A DNA stretch of 64,000 bases, taken from positions 94,103 through 158,102 of the forward strand of contig DASP01000012.1 in NCBI GenBank assembly GCA_002503825.1, in the 5' to 3' direction. The position numbers and the translations under genes are program-made. A model generated the notes under the pieces. It had not been told where the DNA came from, made no database searches, and saw only the letters and a list, made by a program, of their open reading frames with translations. Of this stretch, positions 54,671 to 63,312 are shown one piece after another. Position 1 is the stretch's first letter; each line of letters opens with the position of its first letter. Origin of the DNA: Methanoregulaceae archaeon UBA467 (GTDB lineage: Archaea; Halobacteriota; Methanomicrobia; Methanomicrobiales; Methanospirillaceae).

Positions 54671-55126
54671 TCAGGAAACAAATGCAAGGACACCAAGGAA
54701 TACAATTGCAAAGATGATTATGATAAGGACGACAAAACCGATCATGACCAGGAAATTGGTCTCTTTGTAGGGGATGGTCCCTTCATTCATCTTCTTTGCA
54801 GTGGTATATGCATCATACATCCCGTATACCCAGACGATCACACCGGGGATAACGAAGATGAAATACCCGATGATCGTCCCGAAAAACAGTGCCACTCCTT
54901 TTAAGGTCTCGCCGTTATAGACCTGTCCGAGACCGGATATAAAGAACGAGAGAATGACTGAGAGTATGGGGTTCTTTTCAGGATGTGGTCCCTTCACCGG
55001 AACTGCAGGCCGGACCGGGGAGGACGGGGTCTCGACAACGGGAGCGACAACCGCAGCTCCGCACTGCTCACAGAATTTATCCCCTTCCTTCAGCGGAGCC
55101 CCGCATGACTCGCAAAACTGTGCCAT
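54671..55126 (-). CDS. Zinc-ribbon protein with small membrane domain
   Basis: A 151-residue protein. An N-terminal zinc ribbon FCESCGAPLKEGDKFCEQCG (about 4-23) is followed by a Pro/Val linker (about 28-48). A membrane domain then has hydrophobic segments about 52-70 (LSVILSFFISGLGQVYNGE), 78-102 and 126-148. The GLGQVYNG motif is shared with TM2-like membrane domains. Function unknown. Its start lies 127 nt from the divergent TPR lipoprotein gene. Confidence 0.75.
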   Translation of the reverse strand: MAQFCESCGAPLKEGDKFCEQCGAAVVAPVVETPSSPVRPAVPVKGPHPEKNPILSVILSFFISGLGQVYNGETLKGVALFFGTIIGYFIFVIPGVIVWVYGMYDAYTTAKKMNEGTIPYKETNFLVMIGFVVLIIIIFAIVFLGVLAFVS

Positions 55127-55253
55127 GGAATACAGTTCATGACCAGAGTATAAATATCTTATTTTTCATCGTCCTGCAGGCATGCAGAGCCCGCAATGGT
55201 AAAATCCGGGCATCTACGGAAGGTTGATTACATGATCCCTCTATTACCGTGAT

Positions 55254-55862
55254 ATGCAGAAACTCTTCCCGGCATTCCTTATCCTCACCCTGCTCATAAT
55301 CGCAACCGGCTGTGTGACCACAGCCGAGGAGTGGAACCAGCGGGGAAAGACTCATCATACCATGGGCAGGTACGAGGAGGCAGTGGCAGCCTATGACCAG
55401 GCCATCGCAATAAACCCGGAGAACGGAGAAGCATGGAGAAACCGCGGCCTCTCACTCTCAATGCTCGGACGGGTTAATGAATCAGAGGAGTCATTTGCCC
55501 GGGCCCTTGCCATCAACCAGGATGACGCCGGGGCATACTACTACCAGGCACTCGCACGGAACGCAACCGGTAACCGGTCAGGTGCATTTGAAAGCCTTGA
55601 CCGGGCTATTGCCATCCCACCGAAAGACAAGGACCAGACAATCACGCTCTTTTTATCGCTTATGCTGAAAGGCAACCTTCTCGCCCTTGAAAACCGCTCA
55701 GATGAGGCGAATGTCTCGTACCGGATGGCCAACAGGGTCATGATGGGCACGGGCATAACTCCCCTGGACCGTCACTCCCTGTCAACCGGTTCTCCGCATA
55801 CCCTGCAGTATTTTGCGGTCCGGGAAACCGGCGACCCGCACTCCGTGCAAAAACGGTTGTGA
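55254..55862 (+). CDS. TPR lipoprotein
   Basis: A 202-residue protein with a lipoprotein signal (hydrophobic about 6-17, lipobox IATGC). Three to four TPR motifs follow (about 25-165), for example WNQRGKTHHTMGRYEEAVAA and WRNRGLSLSMLGRVNESEES. The last 30 residues, after TPLDRHSLSTG, are not TPR-like and are encoded antisense to the zinc-ribbon end of the PrsW-type gene (91-bp overlap). The C-terminus is therefore probably a recent read-through extension. Outer-surface protein; partner unknown. Confidence 0.75.
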   Translation: MQKLFPAFLILTLLIIATGCVTTAEEWNQRGKTHHTMGRYEEAVAAYDQAIAINPENGEAWRNRGLSLSMLGRVNESEESFARALAINQDDAGAYYYQALARNATGNRSGAFESLDRAIAIPPKDKDQTITLFLSLMLKGNLLALENRSDEANVSYRMANRVMMGTGITPLDRHSLSTGSPHTLQYFAVRETGDPHSVQKRL

Positions 55863-56608
55863 GTCAGGGGAGATAGCGGCACTTCTCCATCCACAACGGA
55901 CGCATCGTTCACAGGTTCCGCCGGCGCCGGGGAAATGATCCCGGCGGGTAATTTCCGGGTCCGCGACAGGGCAGAATCCGGATGATTGTGTGCCCTGCTG
56001 ATGTGCCGGTGGGCAATCCACCAGCCGAACGGGATGAGCAGGACAAGCATAACAATAAGCCCGAAGATCTCCGAGTCCGATGCCAGGAGGTTAAAGACCC
56101 CGTGAAAGACCATTGCAGCAGCGAGGCCGGAGGCGATAAGGAGCGGACGTTCTTTTTCCGGCCTGAACCGGGCGAGTCCAAGCGTATATCCCCATATCGA
56201 TGCGAAAAGGGCATGGGCCGGGACGGATGCAATCGCCCGGACGATACCGACCGCAAGACCTCCCTCAAGGACATACATGATATTCTCGACCATGGCAAAT
56301 CCGAGAGCTGCGGCGACTCCGTACACGATCCCGTCCACCGGTTCGTCGAATTCCTCGTCCCGGTACACGGTGAAATACACAGCTGCAAATTTCAGGGATT
56401 CCTCAACGATCGGTGCGACAATCACGGTGACAAAGAGGCCTTCGGGAAAGGGGGCCTCGAGGAGTGCGGCCGGGATGACCATGAACGCACCGATAAAAAA
56501 GACCTTGATGACCCAGCCAAGGGGTTCGGGCTCGTACTGGTCCTTAAGATAGAAATAGCAGAGGACAAAGATCGCAGGGGCGATGGCAAGAGCGAGGAGA
56601 CCGAGCAT
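55772..56608 (-). CDS. PrsW-type intramembrane metalloprotease with C-terminal zinc ribbon
   Basis: A 278-residue protein with about eight hydrophobic helices. Catalytic motifs of the PrsW/CPBP-like group are present: PIVEESLKFAA (EE, about 66-72), AMVENIMY (E near 105), PAHALFASIWG (H near 132) and FHGVFNLLA (H near 167). After a Pro-rich linker the C-terminus carries a zinc ribbon CTECGSPVSRTAKYCRVCG (about 255-273), unusual for the family and shared in style with neighbouring proteins. Relatives cleave membrane-anchored regulators such as anti-sigma factors; the archaeal target is unknown. Confidence 0.85.
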   Translation of the reverse strand: MLGLLALAIAPAIFVLCYFYLKDQYEPEPLGWVIKVFFIGAFMVIPAALLEAPFPEGLFVTVIVAPIVEESLKFAAVYFTVYRDEEFDEPVDGIVYGVAAALGFAMVENIMYVLEGGLAVGIVRAIASVPAHALFASIWGYTLGLARFRPEKERPLLIASGLAAAMVFHGVFNLLASDSEIFGLIVMLVLLIPFGWWIAHRHISRAHNHPDSALSRTRKLPAGIISPAPAEPVNDASVVDGEVPLSPLTHNRFCTECGSPVSRTAKYCRVCGEPVDRE

Positions 56609-56758
56609 TATTCATTACAAGCTTTTATCCGTTCCCTGATAATCACTGCGAAAAGGTCCGGACAACATTATGCCTGCGATATACCGCGAAAATGGCCTGT
56701 ATTTCATTTTCAGGGATATAAAAAAATCTGTAGCAGAGTACATCCCCTGCTCATCTTC

Positions 56759-56798
56759 GCCCTGCCCTCCTTACCGGCGGGAGTTGAACCGGCAGGGC
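56759..56798. other. 40-nt nested hairpin
   Basis: GCCCTGCC (56759-56766) pairs exactly with GGCAGGGC (56791-56798). The loop holds a second dyad (CCGG...CCGG around GGGAGTTGAA). A T-rich tract follows on the plus strand. It lies downstream of the leftward zinc-ribbon gene. It has a tRNA-like T-arm flavour but is far too short to be a tRNA. Confidence 0.4.
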
Positions 56799-56830
56799 CT
56801 TTCCTTCTTTGAAAGGACCACAAATCCGGT

Positions 56831-57472
56831 TTATTCCTTCACCAGGGCATTATCAACATGCTGCCTGATGAATTTCGCGACCTGCTCGTACTTTTCATCA
56901 GTGCAATAGAGCCGTATCGGAAAAACGAGTGATGTCCTGGTCACCGTTACCGTTTTTTTCTTCTTATTAAGCGCGACGGTCCGCGTCTCGTCCCAACTGA
57001 TGAAGTCGTTCTCCCGGCTCTTTGCAAGAATTCCGGCCCCGGCCGCTGTGAAGCTCCCGAGGAGGGAACCCCCGACCGCGAGACCGGTATTGACGGTACT
57101 GGTCGTTTTTGATGCTTCCTGGCCTGCGCCTTCTGTGTTCACATAGAAATCCGATGCCATGCCAAGGACTTTTGCAGTCCACCGGATCTCATCCTGGTCC
57201 TGTCTGGATGGAGACTGGATTTTCCCTTCGTCCTGTGGAGGTTGAGATTGAACCATATCCTCGCCCTGTTTAGATTGAGACTGGATTTTCCCTTCGTCCT
57301 GTGGAGGTGAAGATTGAACCGTATCCTCGCCCCGGGGAGATGGAGATAGAGATTTTTCCTTGTCTTGTGGGGGTGAAACCCGGGTTTTCCCGGGGTCCCT
57401 GGGAGCACCGCAGGAGGTACAGAAACGGTCACTATCGTCGAGCTGTTGTCCACAGGAAGTACAAAAAGGCAT
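56831..57472 (-). CDS. Zinc-ribbon protein with 22-residue tandem repeats
   Basis: A 213-residue protein. Zinc ribbon FCTSCGQQLDDSDRFCTSCG (about 3-22) leads into three 22-residue repeats starting PPQD (PPQDKEKSLS, PPQDEGKIQS, PPQDEGKIQS) at about 34-99, a hydrophilic, likely disordered stretch. The C-terminal domain (about 100-213) has a Gly/Ala-rich segment GGSLLGSFTAAGAGILAKS and a beta-rich end with VALNKKKKTVTVTRT, PH-like in feel. The frame extends 19 codons upstream, but MPFCTSC is the right start. Function unknown. Confidence 0.75.
   Translation of the reverse strand: MPFCTSCGQQLDDSDRFCTSCGAPRDPGKTRVSPPQDKEKSLSPSPRGEDTVQSSPPQDEGKIQSQSKQGEDMVQSQPPQDEGKIQSPSRQDQDEIRWTAKVLGMASDFYVNTEGAGQEASKTTSTVNTGLAVGGSLLGSFTAAGAGILAKSRENDFISWDETRTVALNKKKKTVTVTRTSLVFPIRLYCTDEKYEQVAKFIRQHVDNALVKE
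57211..57408 (-). repeat. Three 66-bp tandem repeats within a gene
   Basis: Units begin at about 57211, 57277 and 57343 (GAGACTGGATTTTCCC and variants) and encode the 22-residue PPQD repeats. The first two units are nearly identical and the third has diverged, so copy number probably varies between strains. Confidence 0.75.
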
Positions 57473-57642
57473 AACAGAATAACAGGGTGTAATCAGAAAA
57501 ATTTTCCGGGACGAACGGACAGGAATCACGCCCGTGGCGAGGCTCCGTACCCGACATAGTAATAAACAGACTCCTGTTTAGGAAAGTTAATCTGTTAAAT
57601 CGATAAAATTTCACAGAATAGGTTCTACTATCTGAGGGGAAG

Positions 57643-58473
57643 ATGATGGCCAGGGAACAGGGTACCACCACTACAACACATACTCGTACTGATCGGGAAC
57701 AAACGATCATTAAAGCACGCATCCCGGTTTTAATTTTGACTGGCATAGTAATCATCCTCCTTTCAGGGGTATTTCCCGTGACCGCCCAGGATAATTTCTG
57801 CCCGTCAAATGTCATCTCCGATATTTCCTCATATTACTACAGCTGCAAAAATTCAAACGACGCCGCGGCATGCAGGCAATATTACGAAGCAAGTTATTGT
57901 GCAGCAAAATGTTATCCCGCATGTTATGTCCAGGCCCCTTCCGGGTATGACTATTCAGGAGTGACCTGTCCGTGTGAGGGAAGCGGGGGCTTTGGTGGCG
58001 GGACCGGCGGGGGAGGGGACGATATCCCCTGGGTCGTAATTATTGGCGGCCTTGCAGCCGCGGGTATTGCAGCGGTTGCAATCTCAAAGGGCCTCGGAAA
58101 GAAAAAAACCGGTGAAAAAAAGGAGAAGAAAGGGCCAGTTCGGTACATCCTCCAGATCACGCCGGCCGACAAAATTAAAGTCGGCCCAAACGAGCCCGGA
58201 TCGTTCACGGCGACCGCCTGGAAAGTGGATGAAAAAGGGGTCGCGTCTCAGGCAGGCAATGCCGCTATCTCCATTGCCCCTCCGGCCGGATTACCCGGGC
58301 TTTCAGTTGCCCCTGCATCAGGCATGGGATCGGTCACTGCCACGGTCTCGCTTGACAGGCCGTCCGGTGTCGATACTGCACAGATCAAGGTCACTGCATC
58401 AGTCGGGGGCAAAGGGATCTCTGCTAATATCACGGTGACATTCGAAGCAGAGACCAGAATTGAATTTGACTGA
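57643..58473 (+). CDS. Membrane-anchored protein with cysteine-rich ectodomain and Ig-like domain
   Basis: A 276-residue protein. The N-terminus has a signal-type hydrophobic stretch (about 27-45) ending FPVTAQ. A cysteine-rich segment (CPSNVIS to VTCPCEG, about 50-107, eight or more Cys) and a Gly-rich stretch lead to a membrane helix IPWVVIIGGLAAAGIAAVA (about 127-145). A basic KKK patch and a beta-sandwich domain follow (about 165-276, RYILQITPADKIKVGPNEPG). This last domain resembles a module at residues 242-350 of the giant protein 12 nt downstream, so the two are likely partners. Confidence 0.7.
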   Translation: MMAREQGTTTTTHTRTDREQTIIKARIPVLILTGIVIILLSGVFPVTAQDNFCPSNVISDISSYYYSCKNSNDAAACRQYYEASYCAAKCYPACYVQAPSGYDYSGVTCPCEGSGGFGGGTGGGGDDIPWVVIIGGLAAAGIAAVAISKGLGKKKTGEKKEKKGPVRYILQITPADKIKVGPNEPGSFTATAWKVDEKGVASQAGNAAISIAPPAGLPGLSVAPASGMGSVTATVSLDRPSGVDTAQIKVTASVGGKGISANITVTFEAETRIEFD

Positions 58474-58484
58474 GGCGGGCAGGT

Positions 58485-61400
58485 ATGGGATATTTTTCAA
58501 AAGAAATCCCCCTGAACCCCGGTTCATCGATCGGACCGGTCACAATCGGGTCAAAAATCACTGTTGAGAGAGGAAAAGATCCTCTCCCCCTCGAAGGGGG
58601 CAATGTCGAGCTGGTGGCCGGCTGCGGCTGGGACCCCGGAACGGTCACGATTTCGAAGCAGATGAACCCGGAAGGGAACAAGCTGAATATTCACGTCACG
58701 CTTGCACCCGAACTCCCGTTGTCACATTTTGTCGAAGCAATCCTCAAAAAGAAACCGATAAAATTGAAAGTGACCCTGTTCCCGAAGATGTTAGTCCCCG
58801 GGATGGGAATTCCGGTCTCTGTGTCCGCAGCTCCTGTCACTGACAATGTCGATGTCACCATCCCGGCAGTGAAGCAACCGGAGATCGGACTGGATGCAAA
58901 ATTTACCGGGAAGACCGCTGATGGAAAATACAACCTGCAGGTCATTGCCACCCTCGATCTCCCCCCCTACATATCAATGGCCGAAAAGGAACCGGTCATC
59001 AGGAACCTTACCATAGAGGTAAAAGACAACAAAAATGTCACGGTAAAAAAAGGTGCCGTAACACAGGATGCGACAGGAAAAACTCTTGAATTGACAGCGT
59101 TGCCCGATTTTAAATCCAGGGACGGGATCGCCATGATAACGGTCGCATCAGCGGTCAACCTGGCAGGTCTCCCGTTAACGAACACAACGCAGGTATCATT
59201 CGAGATCGGGAAAAAATACATCCTTAATATTCACCCGGCGAGCCTCGGTATAACCATGAAAAAGCCCGGGTCCTTTACTGCAAAGGTGCTCGAAGAGATG
59301 CCCGGCGGGCAGAAAGTCCTTGTTACCGATGCCCGGCTCAGTATCGAATGTGGCTCTGATCTTGTATCTGTCAACCCGGACAAAGGGGAAGGGACGATCA
59401 CCTGCACCGTCTCACAGAATAAAATTTCGCCTGCAAAAAAGATCTCCCTGCTTGTCCATGCGACTGCAGGGATCGATTCGGTGAAACCCCAGGCCGTCCC
59501 CATAAATCCTGAAACCATCGATTACGGGACTCTTGAGGTCGTATTCATCCCTGCTTCAAAAAATCACCTGAGCCCGTATATTACATCGGACCATGTAGTG
59601 CTCCGTGCTACACTGGTACCACCTCCCGGTCAGTCCCCTGTCAAGGCCGATATCGAATTTGAATGCGAAACCCCCGGCGGGTGGCTGGACGGTCCGAAAG
59701 ATTTCTCTCTCAGTCCTGACCCGAACAGTGCAATAACCGGACCTGCCGGTACGACTGAATCATTATCATTGTCCGACCCCGTTGGTGCTATACCAGCTCC
59801 TGATGGCGTTAACAGAAGGGAGGTCATGTTTTTTGGCAGGGTCCCGGACCCGGATACAAAACCGGAGCCCCCGGACTCGGAGTCTGTCGTAGTCAAAGCA
59901 ATTGTTGAAGGAACGGTTATAGCCGAGAGCCAGCCAATACGCATCTTACTAGACCCAAAACCAACCCTGACCGCCGACACGGAAGAGGTTAATTTCCTTG
60001 CCAATGCAAAGGTTGAACGTGCCGGAAGACCGGATGCCATCATTTCCGCACCAATCAGCTTATCTGTTCATCATCCCGGCGAAGAAGAATGGAAGATCTC
60101 AGTGGAATACGACGAGGCCGGGAAAAAACTGGTATCCTGCAAAGAACAGGACAAAAACCCCGCATCGCAGGACTTCTTATTTGAAATTTGCGACCCGGTA
60201 CCCCTGCCGGAACAGAAACCCGGGGTGGCTGCCTGGCAACAGGTTGTCGAAGTCACTACCACGGCAACCAGTGGGAGCCTGGAAATCGAAGGGCCCACTC
60301 TTAAAATCAACATCCTTCACGAAGGCCTTTACCCGGAATCGCTCTATGAATATACCAGAGAAGGGGAATTACTTCCAGTCACCGGCAAAGGGAAGATAAC
60401 AATCAATGTCTATGACCCTTGCGAGAAACGGGCCCCCCTTGAAAATCCTGACGATGTCGCTGAAAGGCATATTTTCCCGTACATGACCTTTACCGTGATG
60501 GAATGGGACGGTCAGGGACTTGTAAGGAACGAGAATCTCTTCCTCGACATCACTGAGGTCCAGCGGTCAACAGACACCGGCAAAGCAGGCAACTGGTGGA
60601 ATGCCATCTTCCTTGTCCTGAAAGAGTCCTTTATCGAGGTCATTTACAGCGGAGGCCTTGACGGGGATATGCAGAAATCCAGCACAGGTAAATGGCATAT
60701 CATCTTCCAGAAGCAGATACCAGGGTTTGGAGAGAAGGCAAACGGCCTTGTCAGGTTTTACCACCGTGACTATTACAACCGTGCTGACCCTGATACAACA
60801 CTTAACTGGCAGTACGACCTGCCCGTCACCCTCATGCTCGGTAATCCTGACGAATTAAAAACCAGGTTGTCCATCTATGAAGAAGCGGCACGGTGCGACA
60901 AAATAATCGATAAATGTTTCCCTGAGCAGTACCGGGATACGTTACGAAAAGAAATTGCTGCATTGCCGGATAAGGGGTCAGAAGATTACCGGCGTATCAG
61001 CATCGACCTCCACGACAGGGCCTATCGTATATGGGAACAGGACAATGAGGACTTCCTGGTCTGGGACGCCCGGTGGGGGACATGGATCTATGTTGCCGAG
61101 AAAGCGGAGGTAGCAGGCGACGTTGCATTTAACGTGCTTGTAATGGTTTATACCGCCCCGCTCGGGTTTGTTGCCTCGCTTGGGTTATCGACTGTCGCAA
61201 CCGAGATCAAGAATGAATCACTGGCGGTCTACAAGTATTATGTCGGGCAGAACAGGAGCCCCGACCTGGCCACCTGCATCAGCGACTATGTCGCAATGAA
61301 CTGGGAGAAAAAATTCCTGGAACTATTAAGCGCGACCACGGTCGAACTCTATCTTCTCAAAGAATTTGATCTAAAGAAAGTACTGACACAGCCTAAAAAA

Positions 61401-63059
61401 TATGGAGCCATGATTGCGTGGCTCTGGCTGTGGAAATTTTCGGTCCACATGGCAGAGGGCATCGGGTCAGAAAAACAGGGGATCATGTGTTCAGCAAAAC
61501 TGGCAACTCAGGATATTATGAACCTCGCATTAGTCGTGATACTCGCAGAATTTGTAGGGACCCATAAAAATAAATCTCTCAGTAAACTCTTCGGAGAAGT
61601 AAGGAGCAAAGGATTATTCGGGGGCAACGTGCCCGCTCCCCCTGAGAAAAAATTAACGAAGTCTGAAATAAAAGCCAGACAGAAAGCGAAACGAGAGCAG
61701 AGGAAACTGGAGAAGGAAAACACTGCAAGGGAAGCAGAGGCAGCGAAAGCCGCAAAGGAAGCGGAGACCGCGAAAGCTACGGAGGCTGCCAGGGCCGCCG
61801 AGGCTGCGAAGGCAAAAGCCAAAGGAAAAAACGACAAGATTACGGAAGAGGCACGGAACAGAGCCAGAAAAGAGGCGGAAGACGCTGCAAACCGTTCAAA
61901 AGAGAAAGTGAACCAGGTGGAAAAAGCTGCGGAAGAACGGGGGATGGCGCTGGGCAGAGATAAAGTGAAGGCACTGGAAGCAGCGGCAAAGCGGCTGCGG
62001 GAACATCCCCGCGATCAAAATGCCCGGAAAGAGTTTGAAAAGGCCTGTGAAGAAGTCCAGAAAGACAAACACGCTATGAATGAGCTCAATGACATTGACC
62101 CAAAGAAACCAAATAAGATGAGGGAAGCGTTCAATGAGCACTGGAAGAAAATTTATAAAGAAGTTGATGCGCCGGTCAGGGAACGCATTGCAGAGGAGTT
62201 GAATAAAAGCCTGAAACCTGGTGAAAAACCATATACGGCCAGAGACATCGAAGTGGTCATGCCGACTAATACGCCGAAGGGCCAGACCCCACGGGAGGCC
62301 AGTGTCAAGTCCACCTACGACCGGGATGTAACCTATGGGAATAAAAGAACCAGAGACGATATTCCGACCGAGATCTCAAGAGACATATATAACGAAGAAT
62401 TCTTCAAAAATCGTCATCCTGATGTAAAAAACCCCACCAAAGAGCAATGTGCTGAATTCGCAAAAGAATGCGACCAGACGGTGACCGACCGGTTTTCATC
62501 AGATGCATACGGGGGCGGGAAACCCGGGACAGACAGGGCTGGCAAAGCAGTCCGGAAAGACCTTGAAACGGCTACCGATAAAACTCTGAAAGGGAGACCC
62601 TATACGGATGTCGAGGCTGTTGCAAACACGATGAAGACGAAAGTGGATGAATGGTATAATGAAGCTTCTCCGGTACAAAAACCCGGTGCCCCCGAAAAAG
62701 TACCACCAACACCGGAAAAAGCTGCAGCAGACAAGAAAGAAGGGATGAGGCAGTTAACGAAACAGTTCGACAACCAGGTGGAGAAAGTCATTGACAAATA
62801 TAATGAGCTGGCCGGCTATCCGGATCCGCCGGTCGCAAAAATTTCAGACAAGGTCCGGACCGGTGTCGAGATCATGAAAAAAGTCGGAAAGGATGGGTTT
62901 ACGGTTGCTGATGCCGAAGCAGCGCTCGGGAAAATTGGAGAAACTCCAAAGACAATTGTGGATAAAATGTCTGCAAATCTCGAATCAGGTCAGAAATTCA
63001 TGTCGCCGGAACAGAAGCGGAAGATGAATGAGTGGCTGGCTACGCTCCCTTCAGAGTGA
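58485..63059 (+). CDS. Giant Ig-like and coiled-coil protein (1524 residues)
   Basis: A 1524-residue protein without signal peptide. Residues 1 to about 640 are several beta-sandwich, Ig-like modules, one (from 242, KYILNIHPASLGITMKKPG) related to the upstream protein. Residues about 700-1050 are mixed, with hydrophobic stretches near 875-908, 965-990 and 1010-1025 that could enter membranes. Residues about 1055-1220 are a Lys/Glu/Ala-rich coiled coil (AEAAKAAKEAETAK). The end (about 1220-1524) is helical and hydrophilic with DRDVTYGNKRTRDD. I do not recognise a family. The build resembles large effector or toxin-like proteins; that is inference. Confidence 0.75.
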   Translation: MGYFSKEIPLNPGSSIGPVTIGSKITVERGKDPLPLEGGNVELVAGCGWDPGTVTISKQMNPEGNKLNIHVTLAPELPLSHFVEAILKKKPIKLKVTLFPKMLVPGMGIPVSVSAAPVTDNVDVTIPAVKQPEIGLDAKFTGKTADGKYNLQVIATLDLPPYISMAEKEPVIRNLTIEVKDNKNVTVKKGAVTQDATGKTLELTALPDFKSRDGIAMITVASAVNLAGLPLTNTTQVSFEIGKKYILNIHPASLGITMKKPGSFTAKVLEEMPGGQKVLVTDARLSIECGSDLVSVNPDKGEGTITCTVSQNKISPAKKISLLVHATAGIDSVKPQAVPINPETIDYGTLEVVFIPASKNHLSPYITSDHVVLRATLVPPPGQSPVKADIEFECETPGGWLDGPKDFSLSPDPNSAITGPAGTTESLSLSDPVGAIPAPDGVNRREVMFFGRVPDPDTKPEPPDSESVVVKAIVEGTVIAESQPIRILLDPKPTLTADTEEVNFLANAKVERAGRPDAIISAPISLSVHHPGEEEWKISVEYDEAGKKLVSCKEQDKNPASQDFLFEICDPVPLPEQKPGVAAWQQVVEVTTTATSGSLEIEGPTLKINILHEGLYPESLYEYTREGELLPVTGKGKITINVYDPCEKRAPLENPDDVAERHIFPYMTFTVMEWDGQGLVRNENLFLDITEVQRSTDTGKAGNWWNAIFLVLKESFIEVIYSGGLDGDMQKSSTGKWHIIFQKQIPGFGEKANGLVRFYHRDYYNRADPDTTLNWQYDLPVTLMLGNPDELKTRLSIYEEAARCDKIIDKCFPEQYRDTLRKEIAALPDKGSEDYRRISIDLHDRAYRIWEQDNEDFLVWDARWGTWIYVAEKAEVAGDVAFNVLVMVYTAPLGFVASLGLSTVATEIKNESLAVYKYYVGQNRSPDLATCISDYVAMNWEKKFLELLSATTVELYLLKEFDLKKVLTQPKKYGAMIAWLWLWKFSVHMAEGIGSEKQGIMCSAKLATQDIMNLALVVILAEFVGTHKNKSLSKLFGEVRSKGLFGGNVPAPPEKKLTKSEIKARQKAKREQRKLEKENTAREAEAAKAAKEAETAKATEAARAAEAAKAKAKGKNDKITEEARNRARKEAEDAANRSKEKVNQVEKAAEERGMALGRDKVKALEAAAKRLREHPRDQNARKEFEKACEEVQKDKHAMNELNDIDPKKPNKMREAFNEHWKKIYKEVDAPVRERIAEELNKSLKPGEKPYTARDIEVVMPTNTPKGQTPREASVKSTYDRDVTYGNKRTRDDIPTEISRDIYNEEFFKNRHPDVKNPTKEQCAEFAKECDQTVTDRFSSDAYGGGKPGTDRAGKAVRKDLETATDKTLKGRPYTDVEAVANTMKTKVDEWYNEASPVQKPGAPEKVPPTPEKAAADKKEGMRQLTKQFDNQVEKVIDKYNELAGYPDPPVAKISDKVRTGVEIMKKVGKDGFTVADAEAALGKIGETPKTIVDKMSANLESGQKFMSPEQKRKMNEWLATLPSE

Positions 63060-63312
63060 TATCCATGAGTATTCCCGGTACTATCAGCAGAACGTCAGTC
63101 GGTCCGCGTGATCCAGAACGACCATCCGGATATCCTGGCCCGGCCGGCCGGCATCCACTTATTCATAAAACGCTCCCGAAGGGGTCCGGGCGACAATCAG
63201 ACAGAAGGTGTAAAGAACTCATGATTCTACCATTAATCGATAATACGGGGCATGGAGAGGCGATATATGCCTGTCGGGTAACTATGCAGGCCCGTCAAGG
63301 AAGGGACCGGCT
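63060..63312. other. Short intergenic region before the multi-zinc-ribbon gene
   Basis: A 94-codon frame starting inside the giant gene runs through here without features and is rejected. AAGGAAGGGACCGG just before 63313 offers a ribosome binding sequence. Confidence 0.3.

Noticed and set aside
54542..54904. 120-codon frame on the plus strand
   Set aside because: It is largely antisense to the zinc-ribbon membrane protein gene; its Asp/Lys-rich product mirrors the hydrophobic codons of that gene.
56759..56798. tRNA gene suggested by a GTTGAACC loop
   Set aside because: The whole structure is 40 nt with no D-arm, anticodon arm or acceptor stem of tRNA length.
55982..56812. 276-codon open frame on the plus strand
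   Set aside because: It is antisense to the PrsW-type protease gene and rich in Asp/Lys/Gly without any recognisable fold.
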